A DNA stretch of 7,202 bases from positions 1 through 7,202 of the forward strand of contig JAKSCN010000130.1 in NCBI GenBank assembly GCA_022360595.1, given 5' to 3'. This stretch comes from Chromatiales bacterium. Lineage in GTDB: Bacteria > Pseudomonadota > Gammaproteobacteria > Chromatiales > Chromatiaceae. Positions within the stretch are counted from its first letter, which is position 1. The number at the start of each line of letters is the position of its first letter. Positions 5,933 through 7,202 of the stretch are shown one piece after another. A program made the position numbers and the translations under genes. The notes under the pieces are model-generated. The model saw nothing but the letters and a program-made list of their open reading frames with translations, was not told the origin of the DNA and did no database searches.

Positions 5933-6475
5933 ATGTCGTCACGTTTACCGGAATTTGTTGATCCGTGGCGTCTCGCGGATCGCGAAGGCTGCATTACCGA
6001 CTCCATTCGATTGGCCGATTTGTCCCGTGTTTGCGGAGCATTGGTTAGCGATAAGGGTATGGTTGATTTTGAGCTGAGATTCTGGCGGGACGAGAAACGA
6101 AGAGCCAGAATTGGCGGGCACGTCAAGGCTGTACTCATGGTGCAGTGCCAACGTTGCCTGGAAAGTCTGGACATCGACACGGACAGATCTCTCGATCTGG
6201 CGGTGATCGAAGTGCTCGAAGAGAGTGAACGCATTCCCGATGAGTGCGATCCAATTCTGGCAGAAGAGGGTATGGTGCGGTTGCAGGATCTCATTGAAGA
6301 TGAACTGCTCCTGGCAATTCCGCAGGTACCCATGCATGACGAAGGCACATGCAGTATAGATTTTGATGACTCACTCCAGCAGAGCTGGGATCAGTCGGAA
6401 CAGAATAGCGAGACCGCTACTGAAGAGAATCCGTTCGCGGTGTTGTCTCAGTTGAAGTCGAAGCGAGATAGTTAA
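5933..6475 (+). CDS. yceD: YceD family (DUF177) protein, 23S rRNA accumulation
   Basis: YceD/DUF177 proteins are encoded next to rpmF across bacteria. In plants and E. coli they have been linked to 23S rRNA accumulation and processing, so a role in large-subunit biogenesis is expected. The 180-residue product has the family's N-terminal LPEFVDPWRLAD, which aligns with LPLTLDPVRTA of E. coli. It also has the CxxC-type motif CQRC (72-75), an acidic central region, LQDLIEDELLLAIPQVPMHD (117-136) and the C-terminal ENPFAVLSQLK (165-175). The N-terminal match places the start at 5933. There is no Shine-Dalgarno before it, and the predicted transcript start is only a few bases upstream. Thirty bases separate it from rpmF. 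The family call is firm; the biochemical mechanism is not known. Confidence 0.93.
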   Translation: MSSRLPEFVDPWRLADREGCITDSIRLADLSRVCGALVSDKGMVDFELRFWRDEKRRARIGGHVKAVLMVQCQRCLESLDIDTDRSLDLAVIEVLEESERIPDECDPILAEEGMVRLQDLIEDELLLAIPQVPMHDEGTCSIDFDDSLQQSWDQSEQNSETATEENPFAVLSQLKSKRDS

Positions 6476-6505
6476 ACTTAGTGTAATTATTTAGGAGCTA
6501 GAACC

Positions 6506-6685
6506 ATGGCGGTCCAGCAGAACAGAAAAACCCCTTCCAAACGTGGCATGCGTCGTTCACACGACTCACTGACAACTAAAACCTTGTCCATTGATCCCAC
6601 CTCTGGTGAAACTCATCTGCGTCATCACGTGACTCAGGACGGTTTCTACCGTGGTCGCAAGGTAGTCAGTGGCAAAGGCGAATAA
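6506..6685 (+). CDS. rpmF: 50S ribosomal protein L32
   Basis: L32 is a small basic protein of the large ribosomal subunit. The 59 codons begin MAVQQNRKTPSKRGMRRSHD, nearly the textbook gammaproteobacterial N-terminus, and continue through a Ser/Thr-rich middle to GETHLRHHVTQDG and YYRGRK-like FYRGRKVVSGKGE. It lacks the four zinc-binding cysteines found in many bacterial L32 proteins, as in E. coli, and is about two residues longer than the E. coli protein. A strong AGGAG (6493-6497) lies 8 bases before the ATG. Its place between yceD and plsX is the classic order. The gene is easily missed because of its size. Confidence 0.98.
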   Translation: MAVQQNRKTPSKRGMRRSHDSLTTKTLSIDPTSGETHLRHHVTQDGFYRGRKVVSGKGE

Positions 6686-6705
6686 TCATTCGTGAAGAGT
6701 CACAA

Positions 6706-6749
6706 AAAACGTTCAAATGGCCGTCCTGCAAGGGGCGGCCATGCGTTTT
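6706..6749 (+). terminator. Hairpin between rpmF and plsX, possible partial terminator
   Basis: ATGGCCGTCC (6717-6726) pairs with GGGCGGCCAT (6733-6742), ten pairs with one G-U and a 6-base loop. Outside it AAAACG (6706-6711) can pair with CGTTTT (6744-6749), leaving a small internal loop. The T-run is only four bases, so full termination is doubtful. It could lower plsX expression relative to rpmF, or stabilise the rpmF message. Confidence 0.5.
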
Positions 6750-6791
6750 GTACAGAAGAAAAATATCTAGCTAATCGCGCAGGAGTTGGTG

Positions 6792-7202
6792 TTGTCTAAT
6801 CAGCCTATTACCATCTCACTGGATGCCATGGGTGGTGATCACGGCGCTAAAGTCGTGGTGCCTGCAGCGATAGATTTTTTGAAACGCGACCCGGATGTCA
6901 ATCTGATTCTGGTTGGCCGGGAAGAGGTGATTAATCAGTATCTCAAAGGCGTTTCATACCCCCGTGAAAGATTGCGTATTCATCACGCCTCGGAAGAGGT
7001 GGGGATGGATGAACTCCCCTCTAAAGCACTGCGTGGCAAAAAAGACTCCTCAATGCGGGTCGCCATTAATTTGGTCAAGCAGGGTGAGGCCGATGCCTGT
7101 GTCAGCGCGGGTAACACCGGTGCGTTGATGGCTATTGCCCGTTTCGTACTGAAGATGCTGCCCGATATCGATCGGCCCGCCATTATCACTGCCATTCCCT
7201 CC
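6792..7202 (+). CDS. plsX: Phosphate acyltransferase PlsX, 3' end outside the window
   Basis: PlsX converts acyl-ACP and phosphate to acyl-phosphate, the acyl donor for PlsY in phosphatidic acid synthesis, and acts at the inner face of the membrane. Only 137 codons are present, about 40 percent of the usual 340-360. Family motifs are clear: SLDAMGGDHGA (9-19), LILVGRE, the segment S-K-A-L-R-G-K-K-D-S-S-M-R-V-A, and SAGNTGAL (105-112). The start is not ATG. Three in-frame candidates stand together: TTG 6786, GTG 6789 and TTG 6792. I chose TTG 6792 because AGGAG (6781-6785) is then 6 bases away, against 3 for GTG; the product starts MSNQPITISLDAMGG. It follows rpmF by about 106 bases with a hairpin between. 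fabH would be expected next but is out of view. Confidence 0.95.
   Translation, partial: MSNQPITISLDAMGGDHGAKVVVPAAIDFLKRDPDVNLILVGREEVINQYLKGVSYPRERLRIHHASEEVGMDELPSKALRGKKDSSMRVAINLVKQGEADACVSAGNTGALMAIARFVLKMLPDIDRPAIITAIPS

Overview
The window looks like a chromosomal segment of a gammaproteobacterium. The YceF-type Maf gene lies divergently from a yceD-rpmF-plsX run, as its counterpart does in E. coli, and the ribosomal protein L32 is the cysteine-free form found in enterics. The moderate base composition and the sodium-pump genes would suit a marine or sulfur-oxidising lineage. That last point is inference; nothing here fixes the genus.

Layout: (1) 1-578, plus strand: the 3' part of a gene for a TPR-like, charged protein. 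(2) 579-2208, minus strand: a likely two-gene unit, first maf/yceF (m7GTP pyrophosphatase type), then a soluble protein with a PDC/Cache-like sensor domain. The Cache gene's stop codon abuts the stop of the TPR gene. (3) 2209-2518: an AT-rich divergent intergenic region with a perfect IHF consensus and a promoter with a perfect TTGACA -35, both reading toward oadG. (4) 2519-5788, plus strand: oadG-oadA-oadB, a complete three-subunit Na+-translocating oxaloacetate decarboxylase. (5) 5789-5932: a strong hairpin, then a good promoter so close to yceD that the transcript may be leaderless. (6) 5933-7202, plus strand: yceD, rpmF (59 codons) and the start of plsX, which runs off the window.

How the genes work together: OadA moves the carboxyl group of oxaloacetate to its own biotin (K566). 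OadB decarboxylates carboxybiotin and exports Na+, and OadG holds the complex together. OadB keeps every residue I can recall as needed for Na+ coupling. yceD-rpmF-plsX links ribosome assembly to phospholipid synthesis.

Most of the window is conserved and ordinary. The item most worth a second look is the metal site of the decarboxylase. OadA has Gln206 where the family has the first His of its HxH metal-ligand pair, and OadG contains no histidine, although the Klebsiella subunit binds zinc through C-terminal histidines. Other points are the placement of oadGAB inside the yceF/yceD neighbourhood, the possibly leaderless yceD, and a hairpin between rpmF and plsX. I saw no mobile element, CRISPR array, tRNA or rRNA.
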